Source: Candidatus Saccharibacteria bacterium oral taxon 488
GTDB lineage: Bacteria > Patescibacteriota > Saccharimonadia > Saccharimonadales > Saccharimonadaceae
DNA: 64,000 nucleotides
Direction of reading: 5' to 3'
Assembly (NCBI GenBank): GCA_010202465.1
Contig: CP047919.1
Location: 372,001-436,000 of the forward strand
Part shown: positions 34,176-42,922 of the stretch, piece after piece
Layout: every line of letters starts with the position of its first letter
Position numbering within the stretch: position 1 is the first letter of the stretch
The notes under the pieces: model-generated
Database searches by the model: none
Told to the model about the DNA's origin: nothing
The model's input: the letters and a program-made list of their open reading frames with translations, nothing else
Made by a program: the position numbers and the translations under genes

Positions 34176-35093
34176 TTAAAACTCCAACTCCGCCATCTTG
34201 TCGCGTACTTCATCCAGCGCCTTTGAACCAAAGCCTTTCAATTCTCGCAAATCTTGCTCGGTCAAAGTCACCAGGTCGCGAATGGTGCGGATTTCATTGT
34301 TAATCAGCGCGTTCGTGGTGCGGGCGCTTAGGTTTAATTCTTCGATCGACATGTCAAGTTCAGAATCATCTGCCTCGTCGTTGCCCAGCGCTGGCGCACC
34401 AGTCACTACGGTCGAGCCTGCCAGCGCGCTATATTGACTGACGAGAATCGCTGCTGCCTCCTCAAAGGCTTCGCGCGGTGTCATCGTGCCGTCGGTCTCA
34501 ACCGTCAGGGCCAGCTTCTCGAGGTTGGTCTCGTCGCCAACACGGGTCGAGTCGACCTTGTAGCGAACGCGCAGCACCGGTGTAAAGATAGCGTCGAGCG
34601 CAATCATGTCGGAGTGCAACCGATTGGCACTCGACTCTTCAATCGTCTGATAGCCACGGCCAGCTTCTGCCACCAAGTCCATGATGACGGTCTTGTTCGG
34701 ATCATCAATGGTAGCGATGATGTGGTCTGGGTTAACAACTTCTACTTCGCCGTTTGCTTGGATGTCGCCAGCGGTGATAACACCACCAGTTTTTTCCAGA
34801 CGCAGCTCAACTGGCTCGTCAGTGTGAACGCGGAGTCGCACACCCTTTAGGTTCAGCATGATGTCAACGACATCTTCTTTGATGCCCTCGACAGTGGTGA
34901 ATTCGTGCGTCGCGCCCTCAATACGAAAGGCAACGATCGCGCCACCACGGATGCTGGAGAGCAAGACACGGCGCATTGAGTTACCTAATGTATTGCCGTA
35001 GCCGGCGTGCATCGGCTCGATCAGAAAGGTTGCACTGGTCGCGGAAACATCATCAACGCTCGCGAGTGCTGGATTGTAAATTGCTTTTGCCAT
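34176..35093 (-). CDS. rpoA: RNA polymerase alpha subunit
   Basis: 305 aa. N-terminal dimerisation domain with ATFLIEPMHAGYGNTLGNSM and RRVLLSSIRGGAIVAFRIEG; linker ~225-245 is acidic (EADDSELD); the C-terminal domain (IEELNLSARTTNALINNEIR to LKGFGSKALDEVRD) can contact UP elements and activators. Lies in the alpha operon between rpsD and rplQ. Confidence 0.98.
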   Translation of the reverse strand: MAKAIYNPALASVDDVSATSATFLIEPMHAGYGNTLGNSMRRVLLSSIRGGAIVAFRIEGATHEFTTVEGIKEDVVDIMLNLKGVRLRVHTDEPVELRLEKTGGVITAGDIQANGEVEVVNPDHIIATIDDPNKTVIMDLVAEAGRGYQTIEESSANRLHSDMIALDAIFTPVLRVRYKVDSTRVGDETNLEKLALTVETDGTMTPREAFEEAAAILVSQYSALAGSTVVTGAPALGNDEADDSELDMSIEELNLSARTTNALINNEIRTIRDLVTLTEQDLRELKGFGSKALDEVRDKMAELEF

Positions 35094-35114
35094 AATTCTT
35101 CCCTAACCCTTCTT

Positions 35115-35735
35115 TTATCGTGAGTAATACTCAACAATTAATTGCTCGTTGATATCAGCTTCTGCTTCCTCGCGCTTTGGCAAACCAGTCACTTCAATCT
35201 TCAACTTCTTGCTATCGCTCTTTAGCCAGCTCAGCGGGCCTTGGATTGAATTGTTGATCACGTTGTCAATTTGCGTAAAGTACTCAGATTTGGTGCTCTT
35301 TGGGCGAACGGTGATGACGTCGCCAGCTTTAACGCGAATCGATGGAATATCGACGCGGCGGCCGTTTAGCTCAAAGTGGCCGTGGCTGACTAGTTGGCGA
35401 GCAGCGCGGCGGCTAACAGCGAATCCAGAACGATAAACGACATTATCCAAGCGGCGCTCCAGCAACTTGAGCAGATTTTCGCCTGCCAAACCTTCTTGGG
35501 CGCGAGTTGCTTCGTTCATCAGCCGAGCAAATTGCTTTTCCACTAAACCATACAGGCGGCGAACTTTTTGCTTTTCGCGCAGCTGCGTGGCGTACAAGCT
35601 TGGCTTGCTATGTCGGCTGTGTGCGTGCTGACCTGGAATGCCAGATTTTCGTGCCAAAACTTTATGTGCTTTTGGATGAAGCGCATAACCTTCGCGGCGG
35701 CTTTGCTTGACAATCGGTGAATTATCTCGTGCCAT
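35115..35735 (-). CDS. rpsD: Small ribosomal subunit protein uS4, zinc-free form
   Basis: 206 aa. IVKQSRREGYALH at the N-terminus lacks the CxxC zinc pair of C+ S4 proteins. S4 domain core LDNVVYRSGFAVSRRAARQL and the end ADINEQLIVEYYSR are typical. Primary 16S binder and, in many bacteria, a translational repressor of the alpha operon. Confidence 0.97.
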   Translation of the reverse strand: MARDNSPIVKQSRREGYALHPKAHKVLARKSGIPGQHAHSRHSKPSLYATQLREKQKVRRLYGLVEKQFARLMNEATRAQEGLAGENLLKLLERRLDNVVYRSGFAVSRRAARQLVSHGHFELNGRRVDIPSIRVKAGDVITVRPKSTKSEYFTQIDNVINNSIQGPLSWLKSDSKKLKIEVTGLPKREEAEADINEQLIVEYYSR

Positions 35736-35737
35736 AA

Positions 35738-36127
35738 TTATGCCCTCCGTGCCTTTCGTGGACGGACACCGCCGTGAGGCACGCCAGTTACGTCCTTAAT
35801 ACTTTCTACTGAGATGTCGAAGGCGCCAATCGCACGAATAGCGGCGTCACGGCCCAAACCGACACCTTTGACGAAAACGTCAACTGATTTCAAACCATAC
35901 TGAGTTTTCGCAGCTTCAGCAGCTTTCTCAGCAGCAACCTGTGAAGCATAGGCGGTGCCTTTTTTGCTACCACGGAAACCACATGCACCAGCTGATGAAG
36001 CGGTCAACACGTTACCTTTCTTGTCGGAAAAAGTAACGATGGTGTTGTTAAATGTTGCTTGAATATGCAGCTGACCAGCTGGGACTGATCGGCGCTGCTT
36101 CTTCTTGGTAGATTTTGCGTCTGCCAT
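35738..36127 (-). CDS. rpsK: Small ribosomal subunit protein uS11
   Basis: 129 aa. LHIQATFNNTIVTFSDKKGN, GACGFRGSKKGTAYASQVAA and the C-terminal GGVRPRKARRA fit S11. Located between rpsM and rpsD in normal alpha-operon order. Confidence 0.97.
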   Translation of the reverse strand: MADAKSTKKKQRRSVPAGQLHIQATFNNTIVTFSDKKGNVLTASSAGACGFRGSKKGTAYASQVAAEKAAEAAKTQYGLKSVDVFVKGVGLGRDAAIRAIGAFDISVESIKDVTGVPHGGVRPRKARRA

Positions 36128-36142
36128 TTCTTAGTCCTTTCT

Positions 36143-36529
36143 TTAGGTCTTACTTGCTGCTTTTGGTTGTGTACCGCCCACGGCGATGGCGCGACCCTTG
36201 CGAGTTCGTGCATTCGTACGAGTCCGCTGTCCGCGTGTCGGCAGTCCTGCTTTATGGCGAAGACCGCGATAGGCGTTGATATCCTTCAAGCGCTTAATAT
36301 TATTCGTCACCAAGCGCTGGAGATCACCCTCAACGGTGTATTCGCTGTCGATAATTTCGCGAATCTTGTTTTCTTCAGCCTCGGTGAGATCTTTCACCCG
36401 AGTGGTCGGCTCAATCTTAGCCGCCGCAAGGATGCTCGAAGCGTGCTTTGGCCCAATCCCATAAATATAGGTGAGCGCGATTTGTACCTGCTTCTCTGTT
36501 GGGATAACTACCCCAGCAATTCGAGCCAT
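36143..36529 (-). CDS. rpsM: Small ribosomal subunit protein uS13
   Basis: 128 aa. [20 protein letters not shown] at the start, [20 protein letters not shown] and [11 protein letters not shown] at the basic end, which touches P-site tRNA. Normal order rpmJ-rpsM-rpsK. Confidence 0.97.
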   Translation of the reverse strand: MARIAGVVIPTEKQVQIALTYIYGIGPKHASSILAAAKIEPTTRVKDLTEAEENKIREIIDSEYTVEGDLQRLVTNNIKRLKDINAYRGLRHKAGLPTRGQRTRTNARTRKGRAIAVGGTQPKAASKT

Positions 36530-36531
36530 GC

Positions 36532-36660
36532 TTAACCCTGCCTTTGCTTGTTCTTAGGTTTTCGTTTGTTGATGACGTATAGGCGGCCTTTGCGGCGCAC
36601 TAGCTTGTCACCTTTCTTGGGATCTTTGTCGATCTTCTTGACACTTGCACGAACTTTCAT
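36532..36660 (-). CDS. rpmJ: Large ribosomal subunit protein bL36, without zinc ligands
   Basis: 42 aa, short and easily missed. [20 protein letters not shown] then [19 protein letters not shown]: the L36 start ([10 protein letters not shown]) and end (KQRQG) are intact, but the Cys-Cys-Cys-His zinc ribbon of ordinary L36 is gone. Correct genomic place between infA and rpsM. Confidence 0.92.
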   Translation of the reverse strand: MKVRASVKKIDKDPKKGDKLVRRKGRLYVINKRKPKNKQRQG

Positions 36661-36711
36661 AAAGTGCTCTGAAATCTCCCTTCCCGAGTAAACCCGAGAT
36701 TATCGTTAGTA

Positions 36712-36978
36712 TTATGACGAGCGCCGCGTGTTTCGAGCCACGTGCGCTGGTCGCTCCTCCTTGAGGCGAAAGACGATGCGACCCTTTGTGAGATCGTAAG
36801 GAGTCATCTCGACTTCCACCCTATCACCAGGCACCAGGCGGATGTAATTCTTGCGCATCCGTCCCGAAATGTGCGCGATGATACTATGGCCATTCTCCAG
36901 TTCCACCCGAAATTGGGTATTAGGCAGTGCTTCCACCACCTTACCAATCATCTTGATGACTTCCTTTTGACTCGCCAT
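36712..36978 (-). CDS. infA: Translation initiation factor IF-1
   Basis: 88 aa, slightly longer than the usual 72. S1/OB fold with [40 protein letters not shown] and [14 protein letters not shown]; an extra ~15-residue basic tail (ARNTRRSS). Sits right after secY with its own promoter; no map or adk lies between, unlike many bacteria. Confidence 0.97.
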   Translation of the reverse strand: MASQKEVIKMIGKVVEALPNTQFRVELENGHSIIAHISGRMRKNYIRLVPGDRVEVEMTPYDLTKGRIVFRLKEERPAHVARNTRRSS

Positions 36979-36993
36979 AAGTTACAGTTGTCA

Positions 36994-37022
36994 ATTATAC
37001 CGTATCGTCTCGGCGATTACAA
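36994..37022 (-). promoter_or_regulatory. infA promoter overlapping the secY stop
   Basis: Minus strand -35 TTGTAA (37017-37022), which contains the secY stop codon; 17-nt spacer; -10 TATAAT (36994-36999). It boosts infA-rpmJ-alpha operon transcription. Confidence 0.8.
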
Positions 37023-38480
37023 GAGGGACGAGCGTCGTTTTTTCGACTTTTTCTTGGTCAGTTCGTCTGGGTCAAAGTCGTCATAGGTAACCATCAGAGC
37101 GCGCGAGTTGAGCTGGCGCAGTGACTCGAGGCCGACCGAGACCACGATGAGCAGCCCGGTACCACCGATCGACAGACGCGAGCCGCGGATTGCCGCCAGG
37201 TGATACATCAAATATTCAGCGACAAACGGCAAGATAGCAATGATACCAAGAACGATTGAGCCGAACAAAATCAAGCGATTGACGGTGCGCATCAGATACT
37301 TTTCGGTTTGTTCACCGGGTCGAACACCCTCGATAAAGCCGCCCTGCTTTTGCAGATTCTCAGCGATTTCGTTGGCGTTAAAGACGATCCCGGTGTAAAA
37401 ATAGGTAAAGGCAATAACTAGGAGGAAATACAGCGTCGGGTAAATGAACGCCTCCCAGGTACTGCCGGTAAAGGAGCCTGGGTTGGGTGCCTGGAACCAC
37501 GTGATCAGGGTGTTAGCAGTGTTTTGCAGGTTTGGATTGCCTGATGCCTTCATGACTTGGCCGATGAATTGCGGCAAGCTGAGGAAGGCGACGGCAAAGA
37601 TGACCGGGATGACGCCAGCAGCGATTAGCTTGACCGGCAGGATGCTCTTGATACCACCGTAGCTGGAGTTGCCGTGGATACGCTTGGCGTAGTTGATAGT
37701 GATGACGCGCTGGGCTTCATTAATTTTCACCAGGAAATAGAGAACGATGAGTGAGGCGATAGCCATGATCACCACCAGCCAAAAGACGGTTGGATTGACC
37801 GGCAGGGTAAACCAGTTAAAGACGTTCAGTCCGCCAGCCGAGGTGTTGCCGAGCGACGAGATGAGTGAGCCGAGCATCTGCGGGATCTGGCTGATGATAC
37901 CAGCGAAAATCAAGATAGAGATACCATTACCGATACCTTGCTCGGTGATCAATTCACCCAGCCACATGAGTAACACCGAACCGGCCGTCATTGCCGTCAC
38001 GCCAACTGTCCACTCGAGCATCGTCGGATCGCTCAGCGTGGTCGTACCACCAGCCAGCACCGTCTGGCGCAACAGGAAGATAAAGGCGATTGACTGGACG
38101 ATAGCCAGTGGGATGGTTAGCCGCCGCGTCCACTGCTGGATCTTGCGCCTGCCTGATTCGCCGTCCTTGTGCAGCTCTTCAAGCTTTGGAATGGCCTTGG
38201 TGAGCAGCTGGGTGATGATGCTGGCGGTAATAAATGGGCTGAGTCCAACCAGTACGAGTGAAAAGCTCGCTAGCGCGCCGCCCGAGAGCAAGTTCAAGAA
38301 CCCACCGAGGTCGGTCTGCCCCAGCGCCGCTGCCAGTGCCGTCTTCATCTGTGTCGGATTCGCCAGCGGCACCGGAATATGCGCCAGCATTCGATACACC
38401 ACAATAATCCCCACCACAATGGCCAGGCGTTTCTGCATATCTTTATTTTTCAGCGACCGGAAAATTATTCTCCAATTCAT
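37017..38480 (-). CDS. secY: Preprotein translocase channel subunit SecY
   Basis: 487 aa, ten transmembrane helices. Early QKRLAIVVGIIVVYRMLAHI with the plug region after it, LSPFITASIITQLL, LGELITEQGIGNGISILIF and the C-terminal basic KKKSKKRRSSLL. Forms SecYEG with SecE at 11.2 kb. It has its own upstream promoter because an opposing gene separates it from rplO. Confidence 0.97.
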   Translation of the reverse strand: MNWRIIFRSLKNKDMQKRLAIVVGIIVVYRMLAHIPVPLANPTQMKTALAAALGQTDLGGFLNLLSGGALASFSLVLVGLSPFITASIITQLLTKAIPKLEELHKDGESGRRKIQQWTRRLTIPLAIVQSIAFIFLLRQTVLAGGTTTLSDPTMLEWTVGVTAMTAGSVLLMWLGELITEQGIGNGISILIFAGIISQIPQMLGSLISSLGNTSAGGLNVFNWFTLPVNPTVFWLVVIMAIASLIVLYFLVKINEAQRVITINYAKRIHGNSSYGGIKSILPVKLIAAGVIPVIFAVAFLSLPQFIGQVMKASGNPNLQNTANTLITWFQAPNPGSFTGSTWEAFIYPTLYFLLVIAFTYFYTGIVFNANEIAENLQKQGGFIEGVRPGEQTEKYLMRTVNRLILFGSIVLGIIAILPFVAEYLMYHLAAIRGSRLSIGGTGLLIVVSVGLESLRQLNSRALMVTYDDFDPDELTKKKSKKRRSSLL

Positions 38481-38522
38481 GTTTTAGCCCCTCATAGTCA
38501 CTAACAATTCTTAACTCTGTCA

Positions 38523-38528
38523 ATTATA
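38523..38528 (-). promoter_or_regulatory. -10 box of the secY unit
   Basis: TATAAT on the minus strand, ~42 nt before the secY ATG; the -35 is weak. It restarts transcription after the inserted opposing gene. Confidence 0.55.
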
Positions 38529-38618
38529 CATGACCGCGGCCGATATTTCCATACTAAAAACATAAAGCACATGCGCTATAATTGAAATAATTAACATAAC
38601 GCAAGATTGAGGTGTCAT

Positions 38619-39323
38619 ATGCAACAGCAGCCCGAAACTCCAGTAACTCCATCGCCAATGCCGCAGCTAAGCCCAGAATTACCGCCACATTATCCGCCAA
38701 AGAAAAGTAAGCTATGGCTATGGATTATGCTGGCGATTGTCGGCGTGTTGGTGATAGTTGGGGTTATCATAACAATTATTATTGTGTCGAATAACTCCAC
38801 TTCTTCAGCTGATACAACAACTTCACGTCAGCGAGCGACCAGGCCCGATAAGAATAATGACAATGAGGAGGATGAAGACAATCAACAAGGCTCAACTACG
38901 AAGGCCACAAAATGCCTAACGTCTGCAGATTTTCGAAGATCTGGCTATACACACGTAAAGGATGGCTATTTTGTGTTAGAGAACGGCAAGTTTAACTTTC
39001 GTAGCATTATCTTTAAGCCAGATTCAACGCAATACCAACGTGGAACTTCCAATGTTGAAATGGCTAAGCTAGGAATGCTTTACAAATTTAATACTGACAA
39101 GCAATTTTCGATTGAACTGGTCCCTAATGAGACGGGTGAGGACTCAAAGCTGGCTTTGGAGCGTGCCGATAAGATTAAGCACGATTTGGTATCTAATGGA
39201 ATTCCAGAGCATAAGATTACTGTTTCTGAGCCAATAGTCGCCACCCATGATAATAGTGATGATGCAGCCAACAGGCGTGTAACGATTTATTTAGTTGCAC
39301 CGCAGAAATGTAGCGAAAAGTAA
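38619..39323 (+). CDS. Membrane-anchored OmpA-like domain protein
   Basis: 234 aa from an ATG with GAGGTG upstream. Pro/Gln-rich cytosolic lead (~1-33), one transmembrane helix (LWLWIMLAIVGVLVIVGVII, ~36-58), an Asp/Glu/Asn-rich stalk, and a C-terminal part resembling OmpA/MotB peptidoglycan-binding domains (LALERADKIKHDLVSNGIPE, then ANRRVTIYLV). Probably ties membrane to cell wall. Inserted between rplO and secY in opposite orientation; -10 TATAAT at 38577-38582. Confidence 0.75.
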   Translation: MQQQPETPVTPSPMPQLSPELPPHYPPKKSKLWLWIMLAIVGVLVIVGVIITIIIVSNNSTSSADTTTSRQRATRPDKNNDNEEDEDNQQGSTTKATKCLTSADFRRSGYTHVKDGYFVLENGKFNFRSIIFKPDSTQYQRGTSNVEMAKLGMLYKFNTDKQFSIELVPNETGEDSKLALERADKIKHDLVSNGIPEHKITVSEPIVATHDNSDDAANRRVTIYLVAPQKCSEK

Positions 39324-39342
39324 TCCGACCCACCAAGATAAA

Positions 39343-39376
39343 AGAAAATCCCCTTCTCCTGCGAAGGGGATTTTCT
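39343..39376. terminator. Bidirectional terminator between rplO and the OmpA-like gene
   Basis: AGAAAATCCCCTTC / GAAGGGGATTTTCT, a perfect 14-bp stem with 6-nt loop; T-rich on both strands, so it ends both convergent transcripts. Confidence 0.9.
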
Positions 39377-39392
39377 AGTCACCAAAGGAAGA

Positions 39393-39866
39393 TTATTTCT
39401 CCTCGGCTTCTTTCATGCTTTTACGCAAGAGCGTCGGGACTTTCTCAAACGAGCCGCCGGCTTTTTCAATCGCTGTAACGACTGAAGCAGACGCAGCCTG
39501 TACTTTCAAGTCAACCTTAGCCTTCAATTCACCGCGAGCGATCACCTTGACCGTGTGGAATGGTGTGGCGATGTAGCCTTCGGTAAACAGCAGCGCGTTG
39601 TCAACGGTTTTGCCGTCAAAGGCGTTCAAGTGGTCGAGGTAGACTACCTGAGCTGGCGTGCGCAAGCTCTTAAAACCACGAGCTTTTGGTACAGCCTGAG
39701 CCAATGGACGCTGACCACCCTGGAACATGGCGCGAAGCTTTTTACCAGTGCGGGCGTTCTGACCCTTGGTACCGCGACCAGCGGTTTTACCCTGGCCAGC
39801 AGCGATACCGCGACCGACGCGCTTTTTATTCTTGTTTGCTGAAACTTGGAGATCGTTGTATTTCAT
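39393..39866 (-). CDS. rplO: Large ribosomal subunit protein uL15
   Basis: 157 aa. KKRVGRGIAAGQGKTAGRGT and GGQRPLAQAVPKARGFKS are L15 signatures. It follows rpsE with a one-base overlap; rpmD (L30), normally in between, is absent. A terminator follows, so it ends this unit. Confidence 0.96.
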   Translation of the reverse strand: MKYNDLQVSANKNKKRVGRGIAAGQGKTAGRGTKGQNARTGKKLRAMFQGGQRPLAQAVPKARGFKSLRTPAQVVYLDHLNAFDGKTVDNALLFTEGYIATPFHTVKVIARGELKAKVDLKVQAASASVVTAIEKAGGSFEKVPTLLRKSMKEAEEK

Positions 39867-40456
39867 TACTTAGCCTCCTTTTTAGCAGCTTTTTTGACTG
39901 GCTGAGCGTTGAGCCACTCTTCGCGTGGAACGAGTGATTTCAAGGCTTCAATGGTTGCGTAAGCGATGTTTACCTTGTTGGTTGAGCCAAGTGACTTAGT
40001 CAGTAGGTTACGAACACCGGTCACGCCGATGATCTGCCGGACAACACCACCAGCGATGATACCAGTACCAGGAGCAGCCGGCTTGATCAGCACGCGGGCG
40101 CCTGAGAACTTAACTTCGCTGTCATGCGGAATCGTCTCGCCGCTCAGCGGCAAAGTGATCAAGTGCTTCTTAGCAACTGAGGTTGCCTTGGCGACCGCAG
40201 CCTGCACATCGGCACCTTTGGCCACACCGACACCAACCTTGTCCTTGCGGTTACCAACAACCACCAACGCCTTAAAGCGGAAACGGCGGCCACCTTTGAC
40301 CACGCGGGACACGCGGTCAATGTTGATGACCAATTCTTCAAACTCTTTTGGTGCGTCATCGCGCACATTTCGCCGGTCATCGCGGCGACCACCACGCGGA
40401 CTGCGAGGCCGACGGCCTTCTGCGCGTGGGGTAGTATTTGCAGCTTGTTCTGCCAT
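39866..40456 (-). CDS. rpsE: Small ribosomal subunit protein uS5
   Basis: 196 aa. Start at 40456 by AAAGAGGATT spacing. N-terminal Arg-rich lead (~1-37), S5 domain with RVSRVVKGGRRFRFKALVVV and KDKVGVGVAKGADVQAAVAK, C-terminal domain with VNIAYATIEALKSL and a Lys-rich tail. Follows the 72-aa unknown ORF by one base. Confidence 0.96.
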   Translation of the reverse strand: MAEQAANTTPRAEGRRPRSPRGGRRDDRRNVRDDAPKEFEELVINIDRVSRVVKGGRRFRFKALVVVGNRKDKVGVGVAKGADVQAAVAKATSVAKKHLITLPLSGETIPHDSEVKFSGARVLIKPAAPGTGIIAGGVVRQIIGVTGVRNLLTKSLGSTNKVNIAYATIEALKSLVPREEWLNAQPVKKAAKKEAK

Positions 40457-40457
40457 A

Positions 40458-40676
40458 CTAATCCTCTTTCTCTCCTTCTTCAATTCTAACCTTCAACTCA
40501 TGCAAAGCACTTCTAGGATCAATCGCCGCTGCAGCCATGGTACGCAAGAGACCATCAATCTCACGTTCGACGACCTCACTTGGAGATATGCAGAGACCTG
40601 CAAAGTTCTCTGGGCCCCACTCGCGCGGGCCAGTATAATAACGACGCTCAGTTTCTTTTAATACATCCTTTACCAT
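40458..40676 (-). CDS. Unrecognised 72-aa protein between rplR and rpsE
   Basis: 72 aa. MVKDVLKETERRYYTGPREW, then GPENFAGLCISPSEVVEREI, a helix-rich middle, and an acidic end (VRIEEGEKED). No family recognised; no membrane segment. It starts 1 nt after the rplR stop and ends 1 nt before the rpsE ATG, so it is co-translated with ribosomal proteins. rpmD (L30) normally lies one gene further on, but this sequence does not resemble L30. Confidence 0.75.
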   Translation of the reverse strand: MVKDVLKETERRYYTGPREWGPENFAGLCISPSEVVEREIDGLLRTMAAAAIDPRSALHELKVRIEEGEKED

Positions 40677-40677
40677 A

Positions 40678-41028
40678 CTAGAACTCCAATCCTTCTTGGC
40701 GCGCAGCATCAGCCAATGCCTTTAGGCGACCAGCGTACTGGCGGCCGTTGCGGTCAAAGACCACCGCGCTAATGTTACTTTTCTTTGCTTTCTTGGCAAT
40801 TTCGGTACCGACGGTAGCGCATTTCTCGCTCATGGTACCGGTTGCTTTGGTGCCAACGGTAGTTGCGGCAGCCAATGTCTTGCCTGCGACGTCGTCGATC
40901 AGCTGCACGCTAACGTGCAGGTTGCTGATGGTGACGGTTAGGCGTGGGCGCTCTGCAGTGCCTGAAACCTTGGCGCGAACGCGGTTTTTGCGAAGAGCTT
41001 GGTTGAGTAATTTCTTATTTTCTACCAT
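40678..41028 (-). CDS. rplR: Large ribosomal subunit protein uL18
   Basis: 116 aa. VRAKVSGTAERPRLTVTISN and VVFDRNGRQYAGRLKALADA are L18 features; binds 5S rRNA. Two nt after rplF. Confidence 0.96.
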   Translation of the reverse strand: MVENKKLLNQALRKNRVRAKVSGTAERPRLTVTISNLHVSVQLIDDVAGKTLAAATTVGTKATGTMSEKCATVGTEIAKKAKKSNISAVVFDRNGRQYAGRLKALADAARQEGLEF

Positions 41029-41030
41029 GA

Positions 41031-41570
41031 TTACTTACCTGTCTTTCCTGCTTTGCGCAAAATTTGCTCGTCGGCGTACTTGATACCCTTGCCCTTGTAT
41101 GGTTCAGGCTTCTTCAGCGCGCGGATTTCCGCAGCGACTTGGCCGACTTGCTGCTTATTGATACCGCTGACGATGATGGTCATCTTTTCGTTGGTAACGG
41201 TGATGCCCTCTGGGGCTTTGTATTTGACTGGGTGTGAAAACCCGAGCGCCATTTCCAGCTCATTGTTGCTGGAGCTAACGCGGAAACCGACACCATTGAC
41301 CTCGAGACGCTTCTCGTAGCCTTTGGTCACGCCGATTACCATGTTGTTGATCAGCGCGCGCATCAGACCATGCTGGGCGCGAGCAGTTTTGGACTCATCC
41401 TTCGGATGAACCGTGACGTGTCCGTCTTCGACTTTCACCTCAACTGCTGGCGTGATGAATTGCGTCAATTCACCTTTCGGGCCCTTTACGACCACGTCAC
41501 CAGAGTCAACCGTGATTGTCACACCGGCCGGAATAACCACCGGCAGTTTTCCGATTCGACTCAGACTCAT
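41031..41570 (-). CDS. rplF: Large ribosomal subunit protein uL6
   Basis: 179 aa. SRIGKLPVVIPAGVTITVDS at the start and the signature PEPYKGKGIKYADEQILRKA near the end. First gene of the second ribosomal unit, with its own promoter because three other genes separate it from rpsH. Confidence 0.97.
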   Translation of the reverse strand: MSLSRIGKLPVVIPAGVTITVDSGDVVVKGPKGELTQFITPAVEVKVEDGHVTVHPKDESKTARAQHGLMRALINNMVIGVTKGYEKRLEVNGVGFRVSSSNNELEMALGFSHPVKYKAPEGITVTNEKMTIIVSGINKQQVGQVAAEIRALKKPEPYKGKGIKYADEQILRKAGKTGK

Positions 41571-41606
41571 TACTCACCTTTCGTGTGATTTGATATTAAC
41601 CTTGGT

Positions 41607-41636
41607 ATTTTAGCATAGATTAGGGGTGAAATGCAA
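41607..41636 (-). promoter_or_regulatory. Promoter restarting the spc cluster at rplF
   Basis: Minus strand -35 TTGCAT (41631-41636), 18-nt spacer ending TGC, -10 TAAAAT (41607-41612). Leader ~30 nt with GGTGAG ribosome site. Confidence 0.8.
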
Positions 41637-41654
41637 GGTTCTTGATCGTTCTGC

Positions 41655-42185
41655 TTAGTTACCGTACGGAATGAGTAGAGCAATCGCCAAAATGCCGAGA
41701 GTAATATATATTGCTAGCGCAGCCTTGGTTAAATACGGTTCTGTCATGGTGTAGATTTTACGCACTTCGTAATAATCCCATAGCCGCCAACCAGAGATCA
41801 TTAACAGAATACCAGCGAAGATACTTAAATAGCCGCTGACATCGATATGCCAAAGAAAGTTTGATGCATCAACCAGAGCAATGAATGTAGCCACCCCCAT
41901 TGTCGACCAGAAGCGTATCTGGGGTTCTCGCCCGACAGCGATAAAGCAAGCGGCGGCGACCATGATTAACTCAACGAGAGGATTTTCCATGAATAGTAAT
42001 TGAATATAATAACTGGGAACTCCCTGCCTGGGGTCAGCACTGCCAATAAGACAGCCTATTCCGTACAACAGTGACACCATAACGACAATAGATAACGAGA
42101 AGGGTAGAATATCAACAATGAAGACATCTTTAACAGTTATTTCTGTCTGGTTTGACGTTTTTGTCATATGGAGGAAGCTACGCAT
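41655..42185 (-). CDS. Five-helix membrane protein of unknown function
   Basis: 176 aa. Hydrophobic helices near 26-48, 66-86, 93-111, 116-133 and 152-172. No recognised family. Extended -10 TGC-TATACT ends 9 nt before the ATG. It runs in the same direction as the ribosomal genes but is a foreign gene in the spc cluster, ending ~20 nt before the rplF promoter. Confidence 0.7.
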   Translation of the reverse strand: MRSFLHMTKTSNQTEITVKDVFIVDILPFSLSIVVMVSLLYGIGCLIGSADPRQGVPSYYIQLLFMENPLVELIMVAAACFIAVGREPQIRFWSTMGVATFIALVDASNFLWHIDVSGYLSIFAGILLMISGWRLWDYYEVRKIYTMTEPYLTKAALAIYITLGILAIALLIPYGN

Positions 42186-42328
42186 ATGTCTTACAGTATA
42201 GCAAAATATAATTCTTAAATATCGTAAAATGACGACGCTGATAAAAATTGTACATATCTAACTGATTAGCGATATTTCGCAAATTGATATATACTTTTGG
42301 TATTGCATAATTGAACTGGAGGTTCCAC

Positions 42329-42922
42329 GTGGCAGAACAGCATGAAATAGAACGTAAGCGTAAGTTTGCGGGCAATTTGGAAGTGTTTATTGCACAACTG
42401 AGTTCTCAGGGATTTTCCTTGGCTAGCGAAACTACCGAAATTGATAGCTACTATTCTCGGCCTGACGTTGATTTCATGAAGACAGTCGAATGTTTGCGGA
42501 TTCGGCAGCGTGATGATTTTGCCGAGATAACCTATAAACCACCGACCAATCAACGCACACGCACTGAGGATGGAATTATTGTCAAACCAGAAACTAACCT
42601 GCCGGTCAATCCAGAGAATACGGCTGTCGCTAAGCAGCTACTAGCAAATCTTGGCATGGTGAAATTGGTTGAGGTCAATAAGTTTCGACGGATATTTAAG
42701 TGCGATGATGAGCCGGGGTTGACGATTGCTATTGATGAGATTAGCGGTGCGGGTGTTTTCGTAGAAACGGAAATCATCAGTAAGGATAAAGAGTTGGCGC
42801 TACGGCGAATTGAGGATATTGAAGCGCGGATAGGAGTTCAGGAGTTTGAAATCATCACTCAGCCGTATCGTGATATTTGTATGGATGCACAATTGACTGA
42901 AAGGGATAAGGTAATAACATGA
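42329..42922 (+). CDS. CYTH-domain protein (triphosphate hydrolase/cyclase superfamily)
   Basis: 197 aa from a GTG with GGAGG 6 nt upstream. The N-terminal ExExK signature is EIERKRKF (6-13); later CLRIRQRDDFAEITYKPP, FRRIFKCDD and VFVETEI supply the charged residues lining the CYTH tunnel. Members hydrolyse inorganic triphosphate or thiamine triphosphate, or make cAMP (CyaB). Here it is coupled (ATGA) to an ITP/XTP pyrophosphatase, suggesting nucleotide or triphosphate housekeeping. Confidence 0.85.
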   Translation: MAEQHEIERKRKFAGNLEVFIAQLSSQGFSLASETTEIDSYYSRPDVDFMKTVECLRIRQRDDFAEITYKPPTNQRTRTEDGIIVKPETNLPVNPENTAVAKQLLANLGMVKLVEVNKFRRIFKCDDEPGLTIAIDEISGAGVFVETEIISKDKELALRRIEDIEARIGVQEFEIITQPYRDICMDAQLTERDKVIT

